DNA of 64,000 bases. Source: Armatimonadota bacterium. Lineage in GTDB: Bacteria; Armatimonadota; Fimbriimonadia; Fimbriimonadales; Fimbriimonadaceae. Under the pieces are notes generated by a model. That model searched no databases. It was not told the origin of the DNA and worked only from the letters and a program-made list of their open reading frames with translations. The position numbers were made by a program, and so were the translations under genes. This document shows positions 34,090-42,927 of this stretch, piece by piece (position 1 is the first letter of the stretch; every line of letters begins with the position of its first letter). The stretch is from NCBI GenBank assembly GCA_018268375.1, contig JAFDWS010000002.1:744001-808000 (forward strand), written 5' to 3'.

Positions 34090-37000
34090 CAGGACTGTAA
34101 CAACCAGTAAACATACGTTATGGGACCGCTTTGGTCAATCGTGAACCCGGGCAGATTGTTCGACATGTATTCTATCAACCTCACGACAAATCGACTTCCA
34201 TCCTCGGTTGTAGCAGACCAGTTTAGGCTGGCCACCTGACATCCCCGGCTTCGGGCCAGTTCTTCCACTTCACGTATCAATGCCGGGATATTTCCACGTA
34301 CGGCCTCGTTTGCCCGTTGAATGAAGCCTATAGCCAAAGTGAAGATTCTCAGGCCAATGTTGCTCGTTACCCAACATGACGCACGAACCATGTAGCCTCC
34401 CCAAGTCGCCCAGATTGACATTGAGAACGTCTGGCCAGAGACGGTTTCTTCATTGCCGCTGGCATCGACAAGATTGGTAGGACAATTGTTAGCGTACGCG
34501 TACCAATTGCCGCCATGACATGCGGAGTCTTCGCTCAGGAACCTGCCAGTACTCGGCTCGTACTCCCTGGCCCTCATGTAGACCAGCCCGTCGCCGTTCG
34601 GATTGCCAGAGGTGTACGTCCCTGTCTCGTCGTCCTGGTTGTGGCCGAGGGCGGCGCAGTACCGCTCACCGTCCTTCGCCAAGGCCGAAGAAGAAGTCCG
34701 CACCGCGCCCCAGGCGTCGTAGGTCCGCTGTGGCCCAAGTGTGCCCGTGTTGTCGATCGAGCACACCGAGTTCCCATGGGTGTCGTAGAGGGCGTAGCCC
34801 ACCGACTCAGAGCCGCCGGCAGGGGTGTAAGCCTGGAGGTCCACACCGCGCGGCCCAATGCCGTATTTCGTCACGTCCTTCACCGCCGAGCCGCCTGAGA
34901 GGTGGGTGTAGTCCTCCTCGCAGACCATCTGGCCGTCGTGGTAATAGCGCGTCGTCGGTCGGTTGGAACTGATGTTGTCGTGGTATCCCGAGAAGATCGG
35001 GGTCTCAGGGTCCGAGTCGTCGTAGACCCAAGTCACCGCGAGCGTGATCCCCTCGATCTTGCTCACCCGAAGGCCGTCAGCGCGGTAGCGGTAGGTGGCC
35101 CCGGTGTCGAAGTTCTGGCACGCCTTGAGACGGTTGAGGTCGTCCCAGGCGTACTTGACCGCCACGCTCGTGTTGCCCCAGTCCCGCCACGTGCGGTTCC
35201 CGACCTTCTTGTCGGTCGAGGTGTTCGTGTCCTGGTCGTTCAGGTAGGTGTGGCTGCCGCTGGAAGCTGTCATTCGGTTCAGGTTGTCGAACGTGTAGTT
35301 GGACAGTGTAGACCAACTGGAGTTGGAGTCGTACCGGTTTCCGGCCGCGTCGTAAGCCCAGTAGTAGGGACTGGTGCCGCCGTCGTGGTAGGTCGCCTTC
35401 TTGAGGAAATCCCGCTCGGCCTCGTACTGATATTCCTGGGCCTTAGACGTGTCCTCCGTCCAAGAGGTGGAACTGCCGTCTTCTTCGTGGACGCCGGTCT
35501 TAAGGCCGAGATACGCGTCGTAGTCGGCGGAATACCGCTTCTTGTTGTGTTGCGTGTAGAGCCACTTGTTGTAGGCTCCGCCCGTGTCCTCGTAGCCGGA
35601 CCACCAAGTGTAGGCGACCGTGTTCGTCCGGCCAGCGGCATCGTAGTCGTAAAGGGCCTCGCAAAAGTTGGCCGGCTTGTTGGTCTGGTCGCCAGAGGCG
35701 GTCGAGGCGGGGTCGGTGTAACCGCCCGACGAGTAGCCGCTGCGGCGTGTCATGCCAAAGAACGAGCGGTAGAGGCGGCCCGTGTCGTCGTAGTAGTACC
35801 AGAGCTCCTCGGCGGAGTCCGACCCGCTGCTCGCCGAGCTTGTCACAGAGGTCTGCCGGTTCATTGCCCCGAAGCGCATCTGCGGCGCGTCGCCGAAGCC
35901 GACCATGAAGTAGTTCTTGTACGCCCACTTCGAGTAACCGTTAGGTGTGCTGTAATGGGCGGACGCCTTTCGCCCGATGCTGTCGTAGCCATACGTGACC
36001 GTGTTCGTTATGGCCGAGAGCGAAAGGGTAGTGCTGCTTTCGGCTATGTGGTCGACCGCTCCGGCCGCGCCCCCAGACTGGACATAGTAGAACTGGTCTT
36101 TGACCGAGCCGATCCCGTCGATGACCTGTGTGACCTGGCCCGCCTCGACGAGTTTCGGATAAGGCGAAGTACCGCTCCTGAGGCTCCCGTAGTCGTAGTC
36201 AACGATGGCGGTCGACGTGCCCGTCTTGGTGACCGTGTCCACCTCGCCGTCGTCGCTCCACCAGGCCGTCGTGAACTCGCGTCCTGCGGCGTCGGTCGTG
36301 CGCTGCGCCTTGCCGGTCCAGGACCACTGGTCGGTCGTGGTCGTCCGGTTGATCCCGCCGTTGTCCTCGGTGACGCTGCTCGCCTCGCCGTGGGGGCCGC
36401 TGTAGCTGGTCGTCGTCTGCACGTAGCTGCTCCCATCGGGGGCAAGCTTCTTGACCCAGTCCGGCCTCCCTACCGAGTCGTAGTGGAACTCGGCGGCGTT
36501 GGTGCCAGTCGCCTGGACGCGCTCACGCCAGTCGCTCGAGCCGCTCGCCAGGCTGACGCCGCCATATTTCGCGTCGTACACCTTGTACGTCTGGCCCTTG
36601 TCGCCGTCGGACGTGCTCGTGCCCGCACCGCTCTCGTCGTAGCCGTCGTCGTGGTAGCTCGTATAGCTGTAGCGCCAGCTCGTCCCCGCCCCGCCGCTGA
36701 GGTCGGTGCGTACGGCCTTCTGCTGGTAATACTTGTTCTTCGGCCAGTAGGCGTACTCCGTGACAAAGGTGCGGCTGAGATGTGTCGGCCCCGAGCCCAC
36801 GAGCCGGTGCTCCACCACCGTCTGGCTCAGCGGGTTGTGCATGAAGTTGTAGACAGTCGCCTTGTCGATCTGACAGTTCGAATTTAGGTTTGTGCCTGTC
36901 TTCGTTGACTGATCAGTCCCCACGAAAAATCGCGTCTCCGAAAGCATGTCTTGGGTATCGATGTCATAGGACTTGATCCAACCGGTACGGCCGCCATGGA

Positions 37001-38480
37001 CGTCAGGGTTACACGACCAATTGATATGCCCGCTGTCGAGATCGTAACGGAAGAAACCCTGCCAGAGCCTAGTGCCTGCTGTGGTCGCCATTCCCCAAGT
37101 CATAGTGTCAGACTCGAAGCCGACCCAGTCCGAAGGCATACTGAAACCTGAAGGTACGACTAGCCATACACGGTTGAACCACGTGTCGACGCCGTTCGGC
37201 TCGGAGACCTTGAAGACGCCGACCAGGTGGCGCCATTGGTTGGTGGTGCTCCCTTTGTAGACGTACTTCAAGCTCGTCGTCCGCCCTTGGACGTCGTTGA
37301 TCGAGGCGAGGAGCTTTCTCGAACCCGCGTCCGTGTACTGCCCGCCAGTCTCCCAGTACGGCCAGTCGTAGGCGAAGTCCACGTCCTTGCCGCCCGGGCT
37401 CGTGACCTTCGAGAGGTTTCCGTCGGAATCGTACGCGTACTGGACCTTCTTGCCGGTCGCGGTGCCGGTGCCGCCGGAGACCGTGTAGTACTCGACCTGC
37501 GAGACCCTCGGGGCGCTGCTCGGCCCCGCGGTCGTCCATGACAGTTGGAGCCTTCGGCCCGCAGGCATGTCGATATGGTCGAGCTTCTTCTCGACCGTCA
37601 CACCGTCAGACTTGGTGAAACTCGCGGTCGTCGAGCTGTAGGTGAGCGTCGTCTCGTTGCCGTGGCGGTCCTTGATGGAGGTGCACTTGAGCACGGGCGA
37701 GGCCTCCGCGTCGCCCTCGCCGTTCCAGGGCTGGACGCCACCGTCGTAGTAACCGACGTTGGTGTAGGTGTACACCGTGCCTTCAGGAGCGGTCGTGACG
37801 ACCTGTTGCAGCTCCATGACCCCGCTACTGTTGAGCCCCCAGGTGCACTCGTTGAGGTTCCTGTCCCACGCCGGGTTGGTCAGGATCCCGTCCACGTCGC
37901 GCTGGACGGTCTCGGTCTCGCCGCTCGCGTCGATCGAGATGGCCGCGTAGAGCGGCTCCTTCGGGGCGAAGTCGCTGTTAGTGTTCGCCTGGGCCGAGTT
38001 CCGCATGTGGAAGGAGACAGGGGTCGAGCGCCGGGGAGCGCCAGGGCTCTTGAGCATCGAGCCCGCCGCCGAGCGCAGGTCGAAGCTGCTCGACCAGCCT
38101 GTGCCAAACCCTGAGTCGTCCAGGCAGTTGCTGCTGTAAGTGCGGGAGACGGAGACGGGGACGCCGTACCCCCCCTCGAAGCTCATGTCCGTCGCCGACA
38201 TGGAAAAATCTCCCGTCCGGAGGTTGACGCCTTTGATGACGGGGTCCCACTTCATGCCGCCCGACTGATAGGGGTTGCCGACCGTCTTGCCCTTGTAACC
38301 CCGTAGCTCCTCGGCAGTGAGGAGCCTGCTCCTTGGCGCGTTCTTCGCTTTGCGCTCCCTCGCAGCCTCGTCGGCGACGACCTTGCCGACCGCCGCGTAA
38401 GGGACATAGAGGTTGACCATCAGGAACGTGACCAGGAAGCTGGCCGGTCGGATCCACTTCGGTGTGCTAGGGTTTCGCAT
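34089..38480 (-). CDS. RHS-repeat polymorphic toxin with Sec signal peptide
   Basis: 1463 residues. The N-terminal PASFLVTFLMVNLYVPYAAVG is a Sec-type signal, unlike T6SS-borne RHS proteins, which carry PAAR. Then a DUF6531-like start (NLRTGDFSMSATDMSFEGGYG), many YD/RHS repeats (YDSDGNLSKVTSPGGKDVDFAYD, YDAAGRTNTVAYTW), and the conserved RHS-associated core end AREYEPSTGRFLSED...YANNCPTNLVDASG. The final 120 residues are a variable tip of unknown activity. It follows the C39-like gene and precedes the overlapping immunity candidate. The tip is AT-richer than the core, a sign of module exchange. Confidence 0.9.
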   Translation of the reverse strand: MRNPSTPKWIRPASFLVTFLMVNLYVPYAAVGKVVADEAARERKAKNAPRSRLLTAEELRGYKGKTVGNPYQSGGMKWDPVIKGVNLRTGDFSMSATDMSFEGGYGVPVSVSRTYSSNCLDDSGFGTGWSSSFDLRSAAGSMLKSPGAPRRSTPVSFHMRNSAQANTNSDFAPKEPLYAAISIDASGETETVQRDVDGILTNPAWDRNLNECTWGLNSSGVMELQQVVTTAPEGTVYTYTNVGYYDGGVQPWNGEGDAEASPVLKCTSIKDRHGNETTLTYSSTTASFTKSDGVTVEKKLDHIDMPAGRRLQLSWTTAGPSSAPRVSQVEYYTVSGGTGTATGKKVQYAYDSDGNLSKVTSPGGKDVDFAYDWPYWETGGQYTDAGSRKLLASINDVQGRTTSLKYVYKGSTTNQWRHLVGVFKVSEPNGVDTWFNRVWLVVPSGFSMPSDWVGFESDTMTWGMATTAGTRLWQGFFRYDLDSGHINWSCNPDVHGGRTGWIKSYDIDTQDMLSETRFFVGTDQSTKTGTNLNSNCQIDKATVYNFMHNPLSQTVVEHRLVGSGPTHLSRTFVTEYAYWPKNKYYQQKAVRTDLSGGAGTSWRYSYTSYHDDGYDESGAGTSTSDGDKGQTYKVYDAKYGGVSLASGSSDWRERVQATGTNAAEFHYDSVGRPDWVKKLAPDGSSYVQTTTSYSGPHGEASSVTEDNGGINRTTTTDQWSWTGKAQRTTDAAGREFTTAWWSDDGEVDTVTKTGTSTAIVDYDYGSLRSGTSPYPKLVEAGQVTQVIDGIGSVKDQFYYVQSGGAAGAVDHIAESSTTLSLSAITNTVTYGYDSIGRKASAHYSTPNGYSKWAYKNYFMVGFGDAPQMRFGAMNRQTSVTSSASSGSDSAEELWYYYDDTGRLYRSFFGMTRRSGYSSGGYTDPASTASGDQTNKPANFCEALYDYDAAGRTNTVAYTWWSGYEDTGGAYNKWLYTQHNKKRYSADYDAYLGLKTGVHEEDGSSTSWTEDTSKAQEYQYEAERDFLKKATYHDGGTSPYYWAYDAAGNRYDSNSSWSTLSNYTFDNLNRMTASSGSHTYLNDQDTNTSTDKKVGNRTWRDWGNTSVAVKYAWDDLNRLKACQNFDTGATYRYRADGLRVSKIEGITLAVTWVYDDSDPETPIFSGYHDNISSNRPTTRYYHDGQMVCEEDYTHLSGGSAVKDVTKYGIGPRGVDLQAYTPAGGSESVGYALYDTHGNSVCSIDNTGTLGPQRTYDAWGAVRTSSSALAKDGERYCAALGHNQDDETGTYTSGNPNGDGLVYMRAREYEPSTGRFLSEDSACHGGNWYAYANNCPTNLVDASGNEETVSGQTFSMSIWATWGGYMVRASCWVTSNIGLRIFTLAIGFIQRANEAVRGNIPALIREVEELARSRGCQVASLNWSATTEDGSRFVVRLIEYMSNNLPGFTIDQSGPITYVYWLLQS

Positions 38481-38500
38481 TTCTTTCTCTTCGCGTCGTT

Positions 38501-39469
38501 TCAGTCGATGGCCAGGACGACGGCTTGGAACTCCGCGTCGTCAGATCGGGGCAGCCGGACGCTCCGCTCGGAGTCGTCCATCGGGTCGTAGAACCGGTAG
38601 GTGGCGCCGTCGGTCTCCGACAGGAGGACGTAATGGCCGTTCCAGAGCCAGACAGCGGGGAGCCTGACGGAGGCAAAGTCGCGGCGGTTCAGGAGGACGC
38701 CCGTGGCCTTGTGGCCAACGGCCTTACACGCAGAGGCTAGGGCCTCCATCGACGTCCCTTCCTTCGTGGTGCCGCAGAGCTTCGACGCTTCCTCCAGCGA
38801 CATCCGGCGGCCGTCCTTCAGCAGCAGCAACCGCGCCAGCACCTTCGGGCCGCACTGCGCCTCGTCGAGGCTCTTCTTCTCCGTGGCCTTGGAGGTCGCC
38901 CTCGCAAGGAGCCGCTCATAACTGGGCGCGTTGCGCGGGTCGAGCTTGCAGAGCCGGTCGTAGACCGCGTAACAGAGGGGGCTGTAGGGCCGGTCTTGCA
39001 GGTAACGCACGTATTCCTTGATAGACCTCTTCGTGTCTCCTGAGGCTTGGACGCTGACGATCGCCTGGTAGGCGGCCTGTTCGTCGAGCTTGCCGAACCC
39101 CTCGACCGACTGGCCGCTGCCCCGGTACTCGTCCGCGGCAGTCCGCATGACCGTCTCCGCGCCTCGCCAATCGCCGCGCTCGGCGGCAAGGTAGCCCAGT
39201 TTCATCCTTGCTGTCGCGACGACGTCCTGGACGTCCTTGTCCAGGCTGTCCTTCGATCGTGCCACTAGGCCCTCCAGCCGTCGTTCCGCCTCTGGTCCCT
39301 TGAGGGTGCTCGTCCGCTCGTACTCCGACTTGACCGCGCGGGCCTCCGGGCTGCCCTTTGGCCGGGGCAGGACCGGATGGGTCGCGGCGTACAAGCCGAG
39401 CAACACGGTCGCTGTCACTGCGAGCGAAAGGAACGCCGTGCGAGACCGCAAGAGGCTCTTCACGACCAT
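38501..39469 (-). CDS. Membrane-anchored protein with C39 peptidase-like domain
   Basis: 322 residues from ATG 39469. A single N-terminal membrane helix (AFLSLAVTATVLLGLYA), a helical TPR-like middle (60-180), and a C-terminal papain-like C39 domain with Cys206 (QCGPKVLARLL), His279 (LWNGHYVLL) and Asp295 (RFYDPMD) in order, as in bacteriocin-processing peptidases. It could process or present the RHS protein encoded next. The frame extends upstream, but that part lies in the preceding gene; the true ATG overlaps that gene's stop by ten bases. Confidence 0.82.
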   Translation of the reverse strand: MVVKSLLRSRTAFLSLAVTATVLLGLYAATHPVLPRPKGSPEARAVKSEYERTSTLKGPEAERRLEGLVARSKDSLDKDVQDVVATARMKLGYLAAERGDWRGAETVMRTAADEYRGSGQSVEGFGKLDEQAAYQAIVSVQASGDTKRSIKEYVRYLQDRPYSPLCYAVYDRLCKLDPRNAPSYERLLARATSKATEKKSLDEAQCGPKVLARLLLLKDGRRMSLEEASKLCGTTKEGTSMEALASACKAVGHKATGVLLNRRDFASVRLPAVWLWNGHYVLLSETDGATYRFYDPMDDSERSVRLPRSDDAEFQAVVLAID

Positions 39470-40725
39470 GTGTTCACGATCCTTGTCACCCAGACACGCG
39501 GAGCACCGTCCGAGTATGGGAAGGGCCTCGTCCCGGACTGCCCTTGGTACTCCTTGCTCATGAAATAGCGCCAGCACCGCGTGGTCGCTTGGGACTCCTC
39601 GTCGTTGAGCGCGAGGATGAGGCCGTGGGAGTAGTCGGGCGTGTAGTACTGGATCCCGCCAGGGTTGTGCGCGGAGTCGGTGCTCGTGATCGGCCAGTTC
39701 AGGTAAGAGCCTCCGTCGTCGGGGTCGGAGTCGTCGTAACCGTCGGCGGTGGTCGGCGGGTCGGGCAGTTCGTCGAGCTTGTTCCCCGTCCCCCTTTCGG
39801 CGTCGGTGAGGAGCCACCTCTTGTCCCAGGTGGCGTCTGACTCGGTCCTTCCGATGTTGGGGTCCGACGGGTCGGCTACATAGGCGGCGAGGTCAGGGAT
39901 GGGCGCATTGCCGTGGGCCGTCGAAGACGTCTCTATGACAGGGCTGCCCATGTCTAGCAGGGTAAGGGTCGCAAAGAGGATGGCCGGGCTCGAGCTGTAT
40001 GTGGGCCAGAACTGGATTCGGGCCACACCAGAGCGGTCCCATGTGTCCGAGTTGAAGCTGGGATACGGCGGCATGTTCCCGACGAAGAGGCCGCCGTGCC
40101 ACATGTAACTTCCGAAGTTCAAGTTGCGCGAGCTCCAGTTGGACTCCGGGTCGGTGCCACCATCGTTGTTGGCCCGTCCGAAGCCCCTGCGGGAATCGAT
40201 CGAGGCGTCGTTTGCGCCTCCGTGCTCGTTGCTGATCTCCGGCTTTCTGGTCAGGTCGGTGTGCTGCACGCCGGAGACAGGATCGGTCCAGGTCTCGTGG
40301 AAGTCGCACTGCACTTTGATGTTCGACGGGTTGCCGCTGGTGTAGCTCGTCGGAAGCGCTTGGTAGAGCTTGACGTCCCTGTAGGCCGACCCGTAGGTGT
40401 CGGAGACGCTGTAGGAAACGGTCGCCACGCCGTCGGTGCTGTTCCAGCCGTAAGTCGCGCCGGTGCTCGCCGGAGCGCCGCAACGGGTGAACATGACGGT
40501 CGTCGTGCCGCTGTAGCTCGACCTGCTTCCCGCCTCGGGCCTCAGCAAACGCACGGTGAAGCACAGGACGTGCTGAGACGTGAGGTCGGAGGTCGAGCTC
40601 GAACCCGTGCTGACCCTGAAGTCGCGCGGGTAGAGCTCCTCGACTTTGAGCAGGATCGTCTGCCCTAAGAAGTCGTCGTAGAAGACCGGTCTTAATGTCG
40701 CAGCCAGCAGTATCGGGACAATCAT
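39460..40725 (-). CDS. Secreted protein of unknown function, first gene of the RHS operon
   Basis: 421 residues, opening with a short hydrophobic segment (MIVPILLAATLRPVFY) that may be a signal peptide. The body is Ser/Thr/Tyr/Asp-rich and beta-like with no recognised domain. ATG 40725 follows AGGGGAACGAAG. It overlaps the C39 gene by ten bases, so the order secreted protein, C39-like, RHS, immunity forms one operon. Confidence 0.72.
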   Translation of the reverse strand: MIVPILLAATLRPVFYDDFLGQTILLKVEELYPRDFRVSTGSSSTSDLTSQHVLCFTVRLLRPEAGSRSSYSGTTTVMFTRCGAPASTGATYGWNSTDGVATVSYSVSDTYGSAYRDVKLYQALPTSYTSGNPSNIKVQCDFHETWTDPVSGVQHTDLTRKPEISNEHGGANDASIDSRRGFGRANNDGGTDPESNWSSRNLNFGSYMWHGGLFVGNMPPYPSFNSDTWDRSGVARIQFWPTYSSSPAILFATLTLLDMGSPVIETSSTAHGNAPIPDLAAYVADPSDPNIGRTESDATWDKRWLLTDAERGTGNKLDELPDPPTTADGYDDSDPDDGGSYLNWPITSTDSAHNPGGIQYYTPDYSHGLILALNDEESQATTRCWRYFMSKEYQGQSGTRPFPYSDGAPRVWVTRIVNTWS

Positions 40726-40899
40726 TCTTCGTTCCCCTAGGCACGGAAGCGCCGCCCGGCTGGCCGGGCCTGCCTTGCTCGCCGTACCAGGCGCTTGATT
40801 GACCTTCGTTAGACTGCGAGACCGAAGGTGCCGCTTAGTGATACATCACATGCAGGCACTTTTGACAGTGCAGGAATTAGAACAAGCAAAATTACTCGT

Positions 40900-42726
40900 C
40901 TAGGGACCAGATGCGACCGAACGAGCAATGCGGACACAACCCCAACCTTGATCCCCGCTATAGGCAATGATGCGGTCGTTTTGGTCCGACCGGATCGTGC
41001 GCACGATGCCCACGTAATACGGGCCCGAGAGGAGTTGGCCAGACGCGGCATCCCATAACGCGATCTTGCCATCGTTGCCCCCGACCAATAACTCCCGACC
41101 GCCATTTGAGTACTGAACCGCGAAAAGAGCTTGCTGCGAAGCCTGGAAGGCTTGAACCAATACGCCTGTCGAGCTCTGGTACTCTCTTACAACGCCATCG
41201 TTACAGGCGGCGGCTACTCGCTCGCCGTTGGGAGTCAACGAGACGCACCACACACCGCCCGTGTTGCCTGGGATAGTCTGCAGAAGCGCGCCGTTGGTCG
41301 CGTCCCATATTTTGACTGTTGCATCGGCAGATCCAGATGCGAGTTTGTTGCCAGTGCGGGAAAAAGCAACCGACTGCACGGCGCCCGTATGTCCGGCCAG
41401 CTGCCTGATGACGGACCCATTGGTTGGGTTCCAAACTACGAAGGCGTTGTTCGCATAACCGCATGCAAGAGCACTGCTGTCGGGAGAATAGGCGACGGAC
41501 AGACAGCTTGCCGCCCAATTGAGGTTCCTGACCAGTGCCCAGTTGGAGACATCGTAGAGCCTCGTGATTCCGTCCATGCCACCGGCGGCCAGCACGTGGC
41601 CGGCCGGTTCGAAGGCCGTGGAGAGGACAGCCCCGTTGGAGATCGGTACGTTGGGGAGTTGGTCACCGTTCTCGCTGTTCCATGCGTTCATACCGCCGAC
41701 GCCCCTGCCTGTGAGCACGAACTTGCTCTTGGGGGAGATGGCGAGTGGCACAGAGCTAATTGAAGAAGTGAACCGATTTGCAATAGGATTGCCAGTCGCA
41801 ACATCGTACGTCCAAAGTCCCCTCCCACCTACCGCGGAGAAGCGCGCGTCGTCCGGGGCAAATTCGAGATGGGTGACAGTAGCCGGGAGAGAAATCGTGC
41901 GTATGAGTCCGCCGGTTGCCTCGTCCACTTGGGTCACGAGGTTTGTCCGGCTAGTTAGAATTGTCTGGCCATCATTCGAATAGGTTGCGCAGTCCCGCCC
42001 AGCGACGGAGGGCGGAAACGTCCTCTGGAGCAGGCCCGTCGAGGAGCTGTACTCCCTTAGTAAGTCGTCAGCAGAACTGAAGAGAATCTTAGAGCCGTCC
42101 GGCGAAAAGGAGACAGAGTTAAGCGTGGTTGGCGATGCGAACTCTCGGCGAAAGGATCCGTCGCTGCGGAACTCCCGAGCGACGCCGTTCCCGAAAACGG
42201 CTACGAAGGTAGAACTGTCTGGAGAAACGTCGATCGCTAAGATCCCGCTCATTCCCTCCGGGCCGCTGTCATATATCCGCTGAAAACTAGGGAGGGACCA
42301 GACGATGCGGCGCCCGGCAGCGTCGCCTGTGGCGATCCAGCTACCGTTCGGGGCGACCGCGCAACACCTTGGGTCGCTCGGCAGCGCTTCAATGTGCGTA
42401 AGCAGACCCGTTGCAGAGTCCCATGTGCAGAGCTTGAAGTCAGCTGCTGTCGAAATGATGGAGCCGCCGTCCGCGGAGTAATTGACGGTGCGAATGAGGT
42501 CCTGATGACCGACGAGAGTGAGAGTGTGGCGCAGGGTCTGCGCTTCCCTAAGCTCAACTATTCCGTTGTTGCCTCCGTGCGCCATGCGGATCCCGTCGGG
42601 AGAGTACGCCGAGCAGACGCTGGTGCCTGCCTGCGTCCAAGTGAACGCCAGCTTGGACCCTGCCCCAAAAGACGCGGTGGCCAAGAAGAGCAGCGAGGCT
42701 CCTACAGAAAGCTTTGGGACGACCAT
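40900..42726 (-). CDS. Exported WD40 beta-propeller protein A
   Basis: 608 residues. Signal peptide (VVPKLSVGASLLFLATASFG), then about 12-14 WD40 blades (for example KLASGSADATVKIWDATNGALL, GGNDGKIALWDAASGQLL), so probably two propellers. No other domain. It is a full-length paralogue of the divergent neighbour: both open with a signal peptide and FxWTQ, and both end IARSV(A/T)SGP. The frame is open to 42927, but ATG 42726 starts the signal peptide and has TTTAAT six bases upstream. Confidence 0.85.
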   Translation of the reverse strand: MVVPKLSVGASLLFLATASFGAGSKLAFTWTQAGTSVCSAYSPDGIRMAHGGNNGIVELREAQTLRHTLTLVGHQDLIRTVNYSADGGSIISTAADFKLCTWDSATGLLTHIEALPSDPRCCAVAPNGSWIATGDAAGRRIVWSLPSFQRIYDSGPEGMSGILAIDVSPDSSTFVAVFGNGVAREFRSDGSFRREFASPTTLNSVSFSPDGSKILFSSADDLLREYSSSTGLLQRTFPPSVAGRDCATYSNDGQTILTSRTNLVTQVDEATGGLIRTISLPATVTHLEFAPDDARFSAVGGRGLWTYDVATGNPIANRFTSSISSVPLAISPKSKFVLTGRGVGGMNAWNSENGDQLPNVPISNGAVLSTAFEPAGHVLAAGGMDGITRLYDVSNWALVRNLNWAASCLSVAYSPDSSALACGYANNAFVVWNPTNGSVIRQLAGHTGAVQSVAFSRTGNKLASGSADATVKIWDATNGALLQTIPGNTGGVWCVSLTPNGERVAAACNDGVVREYQSSTGVLVQAFQASQQALFAVQYSNGGRELLVGGNDGKIALWDAASGQLLSGPYYVGIVRTIRSDQNDRIIAYSGDQGWGCVRIARSVASGP

Positions 42727-42732
42727 GGCAGG

Positions 42733-42738
42733 ATTAAA
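42733..42738 (-). promoter_or_regulatory. -10-like box for WD40 protein A
   Basis: TTTAAT six bases before ATG 42726, in the 201-base divergent region. Confidence 0.35.
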
Positions 42739-42915
42739 GCTTACTGCAGTAGCAGTCCGCGACCCTGCTGAGTGAATGGAACCAGGTAAGTCGCTGGGGG
42801 CATGAGCGTAGCCGAACGGGGTCAAGGCTTCGCGACCCTCGAACTCTCCCGGGTTCTCCCCGCTGAAACTACGGTGTTGTCGCTGTCGCCGTGTCCAACT
42901 CCGGCACGCATGGAT

Positions 42916-42921
42916 TAAGAT
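42916..42921 (+). promoter_or_regulatory. -10-like box for WD40 protein B
   Basis: TAAGAT six bases before ATG 42928; mirror image of the arrangement for protein A. Confidence 0.35.
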
Positions 42922-42927
42922 GGGCAC

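Noticed and set aside
34902..36887. 661-residue plus-strand frame opposite the RHS gene
   Set aside because: Val/Arg/Ala-rich shadow caused by the biased codons of the RHS core; no SD or domain.
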